Assembly: GCA_009760885.1 (NCBI GenBank)
Contig: CM019719.1
Span: forward strand, 28,143,084-28,207,083
Direction of reading: 5' to 3'
Origin: Achatina immaculata
Taxonomy: Eukaryota; Mollusca; Gastropoda; Stylommatophora; Achatinidae
DNA length: 64,000 bases
The notes beneath the pieces were generated by a model. It did not search any database, was not told the origin of the DNA, and was given only the letters and a program-made list of their open reading frames with translations. A program made the translations under genes and the position numbers. Positions 12,416 through 23,767 of the stretch are shown here, piece after piece (the first letter of the stretch is position 1; every line of letters starts with the position of its first letter).

Positions 12416-13049
12416 GCCTTAGAAGGAAATGGACGCCAGCTGGAAAAGGTTTGGAAACCACTGGTACAGATCAAGTTTGTTTTTTTTTGGTTTAATTCTC
12501 ACTATAGATCTATTGTTATCTCTATGCGATATCAAGTACACATATCTGTATATAGTGTTATCTTAGTATAGATCAGCCGTGTGCCTGTGTCTAGCTGTCT
12601 AAACCCCCAAACCCGCTGGTTTCAGCGAGTCTAGTCCTGATCTTATCAAATCGATTCCCCCCATCTTAAGACGTACTACTCAGTCTTCATCAAATTCCGC
12701 ACGGCGGAATAAATCATTTCTCCCATTATAAAGTCCGGGAGATCCTCACGTACGGGAGACTTGTCTTCGATTGATTCTCCTTTCTCTTCCACTAATTCAC
12801 CCACACACGTATGTGCTGTACATCTAGATGTGCATGGTCCAGGCAGATAAATATATTCTCCAGTTTTCAAAGTTTTTTTTACCCCTAACACAAATGTCAG
12901 GTACCCATTTCTGCAGATGGGTAGACTGGAGTGCGTCGATAGCACTCAGCACCCAGCACCCAGTGGGTGAGAGGACAGGCCACTATAAACAGCCCGTACT
13001 GTCCCTGTTGGAAAAAAAAAACTTCATTTTGTTTGATTGCCAGATACAG
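12416..13049. repeat. spacer with a hAT-like end and dispersed repeat S5, copy 1
   Basis: Near 12447-12466 the minus strand reads ACCAGTGGTTTCCAAACC, like the end of a hAT-type miniature element. No partner end was found. At 12898-12935 the stretch GGTACCCATTTCTGCAGATG then GGTAGACTGGAGTGC resembles 41868-41905, so it is a dispersed repeat. An 89-residue minus-strand frame (12945-12676) crosses it and is not recognised. Confidence 0.5.
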
Positions 13050-13560
13050 AAATAAAACAAATAAAGAATCCGCGGAGAGGAGCAGACAGAACTACACAAA
13101 TAAGATTTTTAAGGGCATGCGTCTTTCCCATCGCAACATATGCCTGTGAGACCTGGACACTTAACAAAACAGCTGAGAAACACATAAATGCCTTTGAATG
13201 TAAATGCTACAGAAGAGTGCTCCAATGTCGTGGACACAAAAAAAAAAACAAATATATCTATACTACAAGAACTTAATATTGAAGAAGGCTGGCTAGTAAA
13301 GAGGATTAAAGAAAGAAAGCTTAAATATTTTGGACACATTAAACGTCATGATAATTTAGAGAAGACCGTATTGGAAGGATACATAATGGGAAAAAGAAAG
13401 AGAGGAAGATCAAAACGAAGATGGCTGCAAGACATCGTTGATGATCTGCAGCTGGATGCAGCAGCGGCAGGCCATCTTGCTCACAACCGAGAGGCCTACA
13501 GGAGTGCTGTTAGGAAGGCAAAGTTCCACAAGGGACATGCAAATGAATGAATGAATGAAC
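13050..13560 (+). pseudogene. LINE reverse transcriptase C-terminal fragment A (RTE-like), AATG tail
   Basis: This is the end of a non-LTR retrotransposon polymerase, after the catalytic core. The first frame gives RFLRACVFPIATYACETWTL and FECKCYRRVLQ. A run of A near 13240 shifts the frame, and the second frame (to 13549) gives ERKLKYFGHIKRHDNLEKTV, then GKRKRGRSKRRWLQDIV and AHNREAYRSAVRKAKFHKGH. It ends in AATG repeats (13545-13558), the short tandem tail typical of RTE-type LINEs. It is truncated at the 5' end, with no catalytic residues present. Fragments B and C are close relatives. The exact clade is uncertain. Confidence 0.85.
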
Positions 13561-13984
13561 CAGATACAGAGTAGATACGTTGTATCTCTAGAAACTAGAT
13601 ATCTCCTAGCAAATTCATGATCTACAAAATGTCCATTCACTAACATTATACAACCATACAGAGGAAAGAGAAACCTTTCTTTTTTTTAAATTAAATCTTT
13701 AGCTGCTTGTTGTGATTTGTTAATTTTATAACTGTTAACATTTCCGCACGTTTCTTTCTTTTTTAAATTGATATCGTTTGACGAAGGTGCAGATTATTAC
13801 ATTTTTGTTAGCCCCTACTTTGTCGTGGGGGGAAGGTGGGAGGGGGGTGGGGAGGATTTGAGTATCCCAGTGATACCAAGACCCGGCCGTCATATGCGCG
13901 TGTGGCACCAGTACGATGGGAGAACATACGAGGTGCAGAGAAACAGGTGTGTCCAGTACCTGTAACATTTTCCTGAGAAGCTCT

Positions 13985-14076
13985 ATAAGGATGTGCAGGC
14001 TCCAGCTGACCAGAGATTACTTCAGAGGTATACAAGCCGGCGTCTGAAAATGATCGAAGAAGAAGAAGAAAGAAGT
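13985..14076 (+). repeat. SINE-like repeat S4 with GAA tail, copy 1
   Basis: Ends with GGCGTCTGAAAATGATCG followed by a GAA run. The reverse complement of 61077-61165 ends the same way and shares weaker similarity upstream (GGATGT, CAG.TGACCAG, TTACTTCA). The start may lie further left, near 13880. Confidence 0.7.
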
Positions 14077-14079
14077 TTT

Positions 14080-14785
14080 GTTATCAGTTAAATGTTGTTA
14101 ATGTCCTTTCATCAATCATACAGTTATTTCCACGGTTACGCTGCAGTAACTCCCATAATTATACGCATTATGTGTCACAGAACGAGATCATCTTTATGGG
14201 GATTTGCGCAAAATGCTTATAAAAAACACATGAAAGAAACTGTTACAGCATATGGATAATCTTAGAGCCAGGTTGAAAAAGAAAAACTTATAACAAAAAA
14301 TAATACGTCACGTTGTGGTTGGATTTTTGACCCAGATGGCTGCGAAGGCTGACACCTGGGACTAGATGCAGAGAAATTATCCGATAGAGATGTAATGAAG
14401 AGAAGTAGATTCTTATGGTTTGGTGATGCAGTGTCAGCTAAAGAGGAATAGATTCATGTGGTTAGACATATCTGAAATTAGAGATGACCTATGGTTTTAT
14501 CATGTACCAGTCAGAATCTGATATGGCTGCCTGAACTGTCTGGTTTTAAGAAAGTGTCAGGAAAAGTAGAAGATCTGTAGTGATGTTAAGGCAAGATTTG
14601 GCCTCACGACGTTTCATCTTCAATGTTTCATTTCCAGTTTATGGATTGTGGTCCATAACTCCAGACAGTACATTCGTACTGAGCTAAGCGAGGTTGTTAT
14701 ATGGAGGATAAAACTGCGAAGAGTAATGCCATTAGATGGACCGATATTTAACACGTATGGATTCCGCCTGAATGCCTGCCCTACA
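14080..14785. other. no supported gene
   Basis: No recognisable repeat or coding signal; open frames are short. Confidence 0.4.
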
Positions 14786-15385
14786 TATCTTCCATTTTAA
14801 ACTAAGCCTGCCCCCCAAATCCTCCCTTTTGAACCCAGCCGGTCCCCCAGATCCACCCTTTTTAACCCAGCCTGTCCCTACATATCTTCCCTTTTCAACC
14901 CGGCCTGTCCCACCAATCCTTCCTTTTCGACCCAGCCTGTCCCCAGATCCTACCTTGTCAACCCAGCCGTCCCCCAGATCCTTCTCTTTCAGCACAGCCT
15001 GTCTCCCAGATCCTCCCTTTCAACACAGCCTGTCCCCACATATCTTCCCTTTTCAACCTAGTCTGTTCTCCCACCCCAAATCCTTCCTTTTCAACCCAGC
15101 CTGTCCCCAAGATCCTCCTTTCTTAACTCAGCCTGTCAACCAGATCCTTCTTTTTCAATCCAGCTTGTTCCCACAGACCCCACCCCCTTTTTTCAACCCA
15201 GGCTGTCCCTTAAATCCTCCATTTTCAACTGAGGCTGTCCCCATCTCCTCTCTTTTCAACTCAGCCTGTCCCCTAGATCCTCCATTTCCAACACATACTG
15301 TCTACAAATCTCCATTGTCAGCTCAGCCTGTCTCCCAAATCCTCCCTTTTCAACCCAGGCTGTCCCCCAAATCCTCCTCTTTATA
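14786..15385. repeat. degenerate minisatellite of about 31 bp, T/C-rich
   Basis: Repeats of CCCAGATCCTCCCTTTTCAA plus CCCAGCCTGTC with many substitutions and length changes. It stays open for 205 codons on the plus strand (Pro/Phe/Ser-rich). This is attributed to low stop density in a T/C-rich array, not to a gene. Confidence 0.88.
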
Positions 15386-15487
15386 TTAAATCATCATCCA
15401 GAAAAAAAATGTCACAATTAGACGAGCACATGCTCTCTACGCTGATAATTTTTGAAGTATGGACAACTTACCAAAAGAAAAAGATAT

Positions 15488-15765
15488 TCCTCCCCCTTAA
15501 GACTTGAAATTCCTCCCCTTAAGACTTGAAATTCCTCCCCTTAAGACTTGAAATTCCTCCCCTTAAGACTTGAAATTCCTCCCCTTAAGACTTGAAATTC
15601 CTCCCATTAAGACTTGAAATTCCACCCCCCCCCCCCCTTTCTTTTCCCCTTTAGACGTGAAATTCCTCCCTTTAAGACTTGAAATTCCTCCCTCTTAAGA
15701 CTTGAAACTCCTCCCTTCAAGACTTGGAATTCCTCCCCTTAAGACACTTGAAATTCCTTCCATGG
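15488..15765. repeat. 22-bp minisatellite, about 12 copies
   Basis: Unit is CCTTAAGACTTGAAATTCCT plus CC. A C run at about 15624-15638 interrupts it. The central copies are nearly identical and the edges diverged. Confidence 0.95.
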
Positions 15766-16576
15766 GAGACATCTGCCTGCACGCTGAGAATCGCTCACTT
15801 AGAGAAAAGAAAAGAAAAGAAATATTATTGCGCTGTATTCGCTGGACCATATACGCTCGGTCGATCTTAGTCGTATTCGATCTCATAATAACCGGTGACC
15901 AGATCCTAGACTTGGTTGATTGCGTCCCTTCAGTCAGCACTCAACGTTTTCGCTGTATGGAAAAAAAAGATCGATATTTGTATTACTACGAGCCTGCTTC
16001 ATTACTCACTCGATCACAGTGTAATCGGCTACCTGTCTGTATGTAGCGATAATCTCGGAATCAAGACCTGGGGATTATGCAGCGCGTGATATAGAGTTTA
16101 TCGATTGCATTACACGGACGGTTAGGTTATTGATATTTTATTTTAAAGTGGGTGAAAAACTTTTGCGACAGATCATGGGGGAATTACGAGGTCTACCTTG
16201 ATTTCTAGTTAGCTAAGACAGACAAAAGTCCGATGACTCATCTCTAATGAGGGGAAGTAATTTGCCATCACGATATAGATGCAGTAACTATATAGCCACG
16301 TGGTTGGGTGGAATTAATAGCGCGGATTTAGCCATAAAAGGCCGTGCGCAAATTATTCGTTTTATCTTTATTAATGAATATACGCATGGATCACTGGCAT
16401 CATAGAGTATTGATGTATTAAGTGATTTAACGTCTGTGGATGTTCCGCGGGAAGCTAAATGCTGTGAGATTCTTCGAAAGCGGATGTTATGCTATCACAT
16501 GGCTGGATGTGTGTCATATTTGAAACTTTTCTTGCGTGTGATTACTGCAATATGTCATTAATTACATTTTCGTCTT

Positions 16577-16577
<1 letters not shown>
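15766..16577. other. no supported gene
   Basis: A 114-residue frame (15702-16046) starts inside the 22-bp array and shows no domain. Nothing else was recognised. Confidence 0.4.
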
Positions 16578-16639
<62 letters not shown>

Positions 16640-16920
16640 ATACTGCTACTACTACTACTACTACTATTACTACTACTACTATTACTACTACTACTACTAT
16701 TACTACTACTACTACTACTACTATTACTACTACTACTATTACTACTACTGCTGCTATTACTACTACTACTAATACTACTACTACTATTACTATTACTACT
16801 ATTACTACTACTGCTACTATTACTACTACTACTACTACTACTACTACTATTATTACTACTACTACTTCTACTACTACTACTTCTTCTTCTTCTTCTTTCT
16901 ATTCTTCTTCTTCTTCTTCT
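16578..16920. repeat. ACT/ATT trinucleotide array with TTC end
   Basis: Over 100 triplets, mainly ACT with ATT, AAT and GCT interspersed, then TTC repeats. The 160-residue Thr/Ile frame across it (16489-16971) is an artefact of the triplet period. Confidence 0.97.
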
Positions 16921-16979
16921 TCTCTGTGTGTGGGAAGAATGAAAGATGGAGTGATGAAGGGCAGAATGTAAGACGGGCC

Positions 16980-17040
16980 TGCGTGCCCAATTCTTTACCC
17001 TTTAAAAATAAAGATTATTCATTCATTCATTCATTCATTC
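16980..17040 (+). repeat. LINE/SINE 3' end with AATAAAG and ATTC tail
   Basis: Contains GCCCAATTCTTTACCCTT, then AAAAATAAAGATTATTCATT and more ATTC units. The reverse complement of 25896-25953 is almost the same, including TCT after the tail. It is the 3' terminus of a dispersed retroelement with a built-in AATAAA signal. Confidence 0.8.
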
Positions 17041-18730
17041 TCTCTTGTAGTGGTGTTCTTTGCAACTGACAGGGCGAAGAAGTTGAGGCACAGAATCGTT
17101 TCCGCTTGGGATAAGATTATGGCGGCTTTTTTTTTTGTTTGTTTCAGTTTCACACAGCCCAGACGTTAACATGTCAGCTGTGGCTCTCCAGCCCTGACGT
17201 TAACATGTCAGCTGTGGCTCTCCAGCCCTGACGTTAACATGTCAGCTGTGGCTCTCCAGCCCTGACGTTAACATGTCAGCTGTGGCTCTCCAGCCCTGAC
17301 GTTAACATGTCAGCCATGGCTCTCTAGCCCTGACGTTAACATGTCAGCTATGGCTCTCCAGTCCTGACGTTAACATGTCAGCCATGGTTCTCCAGCCCTG
17401 ACGTTAACATGTCAGCTGTGGCTCTCCAGCCCAGACGTTAACATGTCAGCTGTGGCTCTCCAGCCCTGACGTTAACATGTCAGCTATGGCTCTCCAGTCC
17501 TGACGTTAACATGTCAGCCATGGTTCTCCAGCCTTGACGTTAACATGTCAGCCATGGTTCTCCAGCCTTGACGTTAACATGTCAGCTATGGCTCTCCAGC
17601 CCTGACGATAACTTGTCATCTATGGTTCTTCAACCCTGACGTTAACATGTCAGCCATGGTTCTCTAACCCTGTAGTTAACATCTCAGCTATGGTTCTCTA
17701 GTCCTGTAGTTAACGTCAGCTATGGTTCCCCATCCCTGTAGTTAATATGTCAGCCATGGTTCTCTAACCCTGTAGTTAACATGTCATCTATGGTTCTCTA
17801 GCCCTGTAATTAACATGTCAGCTATGGTTCTCTAGCTCTGTAGTTAATTTGTCAGCTATGGTTCTCCAGTCCTGTAGTTAACATGTCGGCTATAGTTCTC
17901 TACCCCTGCATTTAACATGTCAGCTGTGGTTCTCTAGCCCTAGCCCTGTAGTTAATTTGTCAGCTATGGTTCTCTAGCCCTGTAATTAATTTATCAGCTA
18001 TAGTTCTCTAGCCCTGTAGTTAATTTGTCAGCTATGGTTCTCTAGCCTTGTGGTTAATTTGTCAGCTATGGTTCTCTAGCTCTGTAGTTAACATGTCATC
18101 TATGGTTCTCTAGCCCTGTAGTTAATTTATCAGCTAAGGTTATCTATCCGTGTAGTTAATTTGTCAGCTATGGTTCTCTAGCCCTGTAGTTAATTTGTCA
18201 GCTATGGTTCTCTAGCCCTGTAGTTAATTTATCAGCTAAGGTTATCTATCCCTGTAGTTAATTTGTCAGCTGTGGTTATCTATCCCTGTAGTTAATTTGT
18301 TAGCTATAGTTCTCTAGCCCTGTAGTTAATTTATCAGCTAAGGTTATCTATCCCTGTAGTTAATTTGTTAGCTATAGTTCTCTAGCCCTGTAGTTAATTT
18401 ATCAGCTAAGGTTATCTATCCCTGTAGTTAATTTGTTAGCTATAGTTCTCTAGCCCTGTAGTTAATTTATCAGCTAAGGTTATCTATCCCTGTAGTTAAT
18501 TTGTCAGCTGTGGTTATCTATCCCTGTAGTTAATTTGTTAGCTATGGTTCTCTAGCCACGTAGTTAACACGTCAGCTATGATTCTCTATCCCTAGCCCTG
18601 TAGTTAATTTGTCAACTATGGTTCTCTAGCCTTGTATTTAACATGTCAACCATGGTTTTCTGGCCCTGTAGTTAACATGTCAGCTATGAGCTGCTATGTT
18701 CTGAACAGAAAATCTTATAATCTTATAAAA
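17041..18730 (-). repeat. SINE-like repeat S1, copy 1, swollen by a 34-bp array
   Basis: The stretch 17045-17125 (TGTTCTTTGCA, TTGAGGCACAG, TTATGGCGGCT) matches the other S1 copies at 28470-28560 and 42335-42415. Instead of the S1 middle part, a T-rich stretch leads straight into the 34-bp array. The unit of that array corresponds to the distal S1 segment (TCAGCTATGGTTC, CCCTGACG). Orientation is inferred from copies 3 and 4, which have GAA tails. Confidence 0.75.
17156..18690. repeat. 34-bp minisatellite, about 45 copies
   Basis: Unit is CCTGACGTTAACATGTCAGC then TGTGGCTCTCCAGC, period exactly 34 in the left third. The right part has drifted to TGTAGTTAATTTGTCAGC-type units. A subset alternates between two variants (TCTCTAGCC and TATCTATCC), a two-unit higher-order pattern around 18180-18500. 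Confidence 0.97.
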
Positions 18731-19006
18731 CATTTTCTCATGAGCCTGCCTTACTCCCCTCCCATTTTCTTGTATAATCTTAGGATCACACGCCTTATGC
18801 TGAATCTTGCCATTTCCTGTTTAGTGTTTTCTTCCCAATCTTGGCTTTCATTGTTCGAATATTCTGGGTTCTTAAATTTACTATACATAATTGCTGCGAC
18901 ATGCTGTGAACAGAAACGAGTGCCACATTGAAATAAAGGGCTTTGTGTTGTAAATTCGTTGTTTCTCCTCTTAAAGAGTTCTTAATGCATTGTAAACTCT
19001 CTCTCT

Positions 19007-19057
<51 letters not shown>

Positions 19058-19739
19058 CTTTGGTCTTTCTGTCTGTCTTTCTCCGACTCTCTTTTTGTCT
19101 CTTTCTGCTTGTCTCTTTTCGTGCCTTTCTCTCTCTCTCTCTCTCTCTCTCTGCCTGTTTCTTAAAGTATCTCTCTCCATGGCTCTCTGTGTCTGTGCCA
19201 CTTCGTATCTCTCCATCTCTCTGTCTGTCTCTCCATGTCTCTCTTTGTTTGTCTCTCCATGTGCTCTGGATGACTGACGACTCATTACCAAAAATGGCAC
19301 TAAGATAGACACCACAGGGGAACAGAAGTAAGAGTAGACCAAAGGAGACATGGATAAGAATAGAAATAGAGGGCTAATTTGGGCAAGAGCGGAAGAAAAG
19401 GCAAAGGACAGGCGTTTGTGGAAAAACTTTGCGAAAGTCCCTTGGGGACTCAAGGTTCAGAGAGAGAGAGAGAGAGAGAGAGAAATAAACATTCGGACAA
19501 ACACGAGCCCAATAGTTTTTGAAAGTAAACTTTTTTTAAAAAACGCGATGTATACACAGAAAATACGTACAAGTGTTCATTGGAATACGTACAATGTTCA
19601 TTGGGATAATGTTTTCAATTTCGAGAAATTTTCACACATACAATTCATAAATTTCAGTGTATTTGTAGTGTTTCTGTCTTCACAATGATTTTTGTTGTTG
19701 TATTGCTTTCAGCCTATTACTCGTAACAGTGAAGGTATG
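18731..19739. other. spacer with CT and GA microsatellites, no supported gene
   Basis: CT runs at about 19000-19050 and 19128-19152, and a GA run at 19458-19483. GAAATAAAGGGCTTTGTGTTGT-like sequence near 18930 resembles a polyadenylation signal with a GT-rich element, but no gene leads to it. Longer frames here are CT/GA artefacts. Confidence 0.45.
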
Positions 19740-20022
19740 TACTTATGGGTTGTTACTTCCAGCTGAGAACAGGACACTGCAGACTGAGACACCATCTATT
19801 CTAGAAGCTGAAAATTGGCACAATAGACCTATGTGCCTCCAGCAAAGAGCAACAGACACCACATTACGTCTTCTAGAGTTGCCAGCTACACAGCTCACTC
19901 AGGCAAAGGACCTGGCTAGACCCCCACAAGAGAAGCTCTGCGGTGATGCTTAAAACCTGAGACGAACTGTGAGAGAGACTGGTGTTGGTGTGTTGTCTGA
20001 GCGAAAGACGAAGAGGAAGAAG
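19740..20022 (+). pseudogene. 3' end of an RNase-H-type LINE, fragment 1
   Basis: The frame starting near 19750 reads FQLRTGHCRLRHHLF, then IGTIDLCASS and QQTPHYVF.SC, then SERRRGRRR. This matches the region after the RNase H domain in I/Nimb-like and related LINEs, where a Cys-His cluster (CxC..QTPxHvLqsC) follows a FRLRTGH motif. Several in-frame stops and one Cys replaced (CAS for CxC) show decay. It ends in a GAAGAGGAAGAAGAAG tail. The same organisation is seen at 56322-56845 and 60045-60358. Clade assignment is from memory of motif layout and is tentative. Confidence 0.75.
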
Positions 20023-20924
20023 AAGGTGGTTTGTTGCTTGATTTTGTTACGCTGAAGTAATTTATAGAAAGTTTTTGGTTATTGAGAATGTTTGCGTTAT
20101 AAGCAGTGATATCGCGAGATAGATATCTTGCGCAAGTTCTTGGAGCGTCTGTACCTTCACATTGCTTTTCTTTTTTCTTTCTTGTTTTTTTTTTTCCTCT
20201 CTGCTTAAAACCGGTTAATCTTAACTTGTAACTGGTTTGACGCGGTGCACATATATTCAAACATGACATGGCTGCGGTAAACACGTGGAAGAATATCAGC
20301 TGTGAAAAATGTTTGTATAAACATTTCTTGGCAACAAGGCAACAATATGATGTTAAATAAGAAAACACAGGAAACCTGAACATATACATGTGCTCCCCTG
20401 CCTTTTCGGCTGTCTCTTATTCCCACTGTTTTCAGCGAATTATATGTTCCACTCCTTCGACGGATTCCGCCAACTTTTCACGCGATTCTATACTGACCAT
20501 CCAAATACTTCCTATTCAGACTAGACTCCGCGACATCAGTCCCCTTTCACAAGTTTTTCTGGGTGGATTTCTTGCATTTATTCTTATAACATTCTTATCT
20601 CTGTCTCATGATACTTTATATTTGTGTTTATAATATTCAGAACGCCCCTTGCACGTGGTGCTAAAGCTAAAGAAGCCAAGTGGTGCTCAGTTTGCAAGAA
20701 AAAGCTAAAACTAATGGAACTTTGTGACCAAAGCATGTCTCATGTCGATATGGACAGTAAACTACGTGTGTCTAGCTAAAAAAGTTGTGCAGTTCTTTAA
20801 GTGAAGCGAAAGCGTTAGAGGAAGTATTAAAAAACTGCATCAGTGCGTAATACATTATTTAGTAAGTGGAACAGTTTATTCTTCTTTTATTTATTTTTCG
20901 CAAGCATTCGTACGTTGGTCCAGT
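20023..20924. other. no supported gene
   Basis: Minus-strand frames at 20389-19916 (157 residues) overlap the LINE fragment and a T-rich run, with no domain. Otherwise ordinary sequence. Confidence 0.4.
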
Positions 20925-21372
20925 AAGAGGTTGGTGCAGTGAGAGGTTGGTGCAGTTAGAGGTTGATCCAGTGAGAGGCTGGTCCAGCGAGAGGTTGGTG
21001 CAGTGAGAGGTTGATCCAGTGAGAGGCTGGTCCAGGGAGATGTTGATGCAATGAGAGGTTGATCTAGGGAGAGGTTGATCCAGGGAGAGGCTGGTCCAGG
21101 GAGATGTTGGTGCAGTGAGAGATTGATCTAGGGAGAGGTTGATCGAGGGAGAGGCTGGTCCAGGGAGATGTTGATGCAGTGAGAGATTGATCTAGGGCGA
21201 GGTTGATCCAGGGAGAGGCTGGTCCAGGGAGATGTTGATGCAGTGAGAGATTGATCTAGGGCGAGGTTGATCCAGGGAGAGGCTGGTCCAGGGAGATGTT
21301 GATGCAGTGAGAGATTGATCTAGGGAGAGGTTGATCCAGGGAGAGGCTGGTCCCGGGAGAGGTTGGTGCAAC
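20925..21372. repeat. 16-bp minisatellite with 64-bp higher-order unit
   Basis: The basic unit is GAGAGGTTGATCCAGG. Four variants in fixed order (GAGAGGTTGATCCAGG, GAGAGGCTGGTCCAGG, GAGATGTTGATGCAGT, GAGAGATTGATCTAGG) form a 64-bp unit that repeats about four times near 21060-21350. About 28 basic copies in all. Confidence 0.96.
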
Positions 21373-22857
21373 AGGTACATCGCTCTAGGACGGAGGATGG
21401 CTTACCTGTTTGAAAGGAGAGGACGGGAAGGGGGGGGGGGTGGGGAGAGAGAGAGAGATTTTCACGATCTTACAAACTCACCCCTCGAAACCCTTGCCCA
21501 GAATAACCATCATTGCTACCAACACGTCTACTAGCACATACAAAAAAAGATAAATCCAGGGGCTACAGAAGCAGGGCTCATTTCTCAATGACACGAACTA
21601 ATCGCACCACAACATTTCTGCACATAAACAAACAAAAAAATACCGATTATTCTCCATAGTGAGATTATATCTCCACAAATACCCAGCAAGACACTAGTTT
21701 CAGTTACCTCAGAAGAATCTAGCGTGGAAATGTCACATTCACCAAGTTATTTAAAACCCACAATGAACTGAGAACGACTGATAGACTGGCCAAAAAACTC
21801 AGGCTAAAATAGAACAGACGCATTCTTTAGATGCAAAATAAAAATTAAAAAAAAAGATGTTGCTATTTTGCGACGCTAAATGCAGGAGGAAACAGTATAA
21901 ATGTTGAACTCATATCTGTCAATCTACTGGAACTGGTTTTTGTTTGTTTGTTTGTTTGTTTGGGCAGTTGAGTTTATGTTTACCGAAAATACAGAAACAT
22001 AGATGTCGAAATGTTGCCTGTTGTTGATGTTTACATTTGTTTTTATGTAACATTAGTTACTATGACTTTATTTTTTTTTCTCAATTTTTTGCTTTGTTTG
22101 AGAAATGTATAGAAGAAAGAAAACGCGTTTAGAACCATAGAGAAGTTAGATGCGAATAACCACAGACGGGTCTGGTTCTAGCTATTTTATCTTCAAAAAG
22201 CAGCTAATGTTTCCTTTCAATCTGAAACCGATGTATTATCTGTGCTTTGATCGCCATTATCCGATACCTCTTTTTTTTTTTTTACTGGCTGCTGGCTTTA
22301 ATGTATATCTCACTTGCTGCAGAAGACACGGGGAGTCTAGTCCTTGATGTTTTGTGTCTATTCTGTATTGTTGCGTTCAATTACTCTCCCCTTTTTTTAC
22401 ACGGATTCTTCCCCTTTACAGATAACTTCAAAAATTTGTTATGGAAGTTTACTCTCTCACTACCAGACCAAAAATCCTACCGAAAAAGATACAAACAACT
22501 TCATAATAAACACATTTTCCGGCATTTTCTTTTAACCGGAAATAACGTCATGGTTATAATTAGCTTATACTGGTCTTTAAAATTTCCAAATTTTGAATTT
22601 CCAAGGGTCGTATTATCAACAGTATTTAAGCTAAGGGGCCATTTAAGGGGCCCGAGGGAGGAAAGATGGTTAAATATCTCTAAATTATATTAGTTAATAT
22701 GATATAATATTTAATATTTTGTTACTGTTTGCTCTTCCCCGTTAGAAATATGCTAGTTTTTATGCATATATATATATATATAGTTAGTTAGTTTTTAGTT
22801 GATTTGTCCACTTATTTGTTTAGTTTTTTTTAAAGCTTCATTTTTTACTTCTATTTC
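21373..22857. other. no supported gene; AT-rich
   Basis: The 148-residue frame at 22247-22693 (hydrophobic start, then LLWKFTLSLPDQKSYRKRYK) has no family I recognise. Its T-rich composition makes it doubtful. A G run with GA repeats lies at 21431-21460, a TTTG repeat near 21940-21962, and a short TA run at 22768-22781. Confidence 0.4.
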
Positions 22858-23665
22858 TTGTTGTTGCTGTTGTTGTTGTTGTTGTTGTTATTGCTGTTGT
22901 AGGTCACTGCTGTAGATTACTGCTTCTATAGGTTAATGCTGTAGGCTGCTTCTGTAGGTTAATGCTGTAGGCTGCTTCTATGGGTTAATGCTGTAGGCTG
23001 CTTATATAGGTTAATGCTGTAGGCTGCTGTTGTAAGTTAATGCTGTAGGCTGCTGTTGTAGGTTAATGCTGTAGGCTGCTTCTTTAGTTTAATGCTGTAG
23101 GCTGCTTCTATATTTTAATGCTGTAGGCTGCTTCTGTAGTTTAATGCTGTAGGCTGCTTCTATATTTTAATGCTGTAGGTTGCTTCTATAGTTTAATGCT
23201 GTAGGCTGCTTCTATAGTTTAATGCTGTAGGCTGCTTCTATAGTTTAATGCTGTAGGCTGCTTCTATAGGTTAATGCTGTAGGCTGCTTCTATAGTTTAA
23301 TGCTGTAGGCTGCTTCTATAGGTTAATGCTGTAGGCTGCTTCTACAGGTTAATGCTGTATGCTGCTTCTATAGTTTAATGCTGTAGGCTGCTTCTATAGT
23401 TTAATGCTGTAGGCTGCTTCTATAGTTTAATGCTGTAGGCTGCTTCTATAGTTTAATGCTGTAGGCTGCTTCTATAGTTTAATGCTGTAGGTTGCTTCTA
23501 TAGTTTAACGCTGTAGGTTGCTTCTATAGTTTAATGCTGTAGGCTGCTTCTGTAGTTTAATGCTGTAGGCTGCTGTTGTAGGTTAATGCTGTAGGGTGCT
23601 CCTATAGGTAAATGCTGTAGGCTACTGCTGTAGGCTACTGTTGTAGGTAAATGCTGTAGGCTGAT
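22858..23665. repeat. 26-bp minisatellite, about 29 copies, with GTT lead-in
   Basis: A TTGTTG run (22858-22890) leads into units of GCTGCTTCTATAGTTTAATG plus CTGTAG. Most units in 23090-23570 are nearly identical, and the edges are diverged. Confidence 0.97.
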
Positions 23666-23767
23666 TGTTACTGCTGTACTTGACAACCATTATATCCCTC
23701 TCTCTCCTTTTTCCTTTTCCCGCCCTCTCTTGACTACCAACCAGACAAGTTGACATAAGACCATACC

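Noticed and set aside
16489..16971. Thr/Ile-rich 160-residue frame resembling a mucin
   Set aside because: Encoded entirely by ACT/ATT microsatellite triplets.
18895..18960. Polyadenylation-like AATAAA with GT-rich sequence, suggesting a gene end
   Set aside because: No coding exon leads to it, and it directly follows the 34-bp array. It may be a retroelement terminus or chance.
22247..22693. 148-residue frame with hydrophobic N-terminus
   Set aside because: No recognisable family. The hydrophobic start comes from a poly-T run, and there is no splice or promoter evidence.
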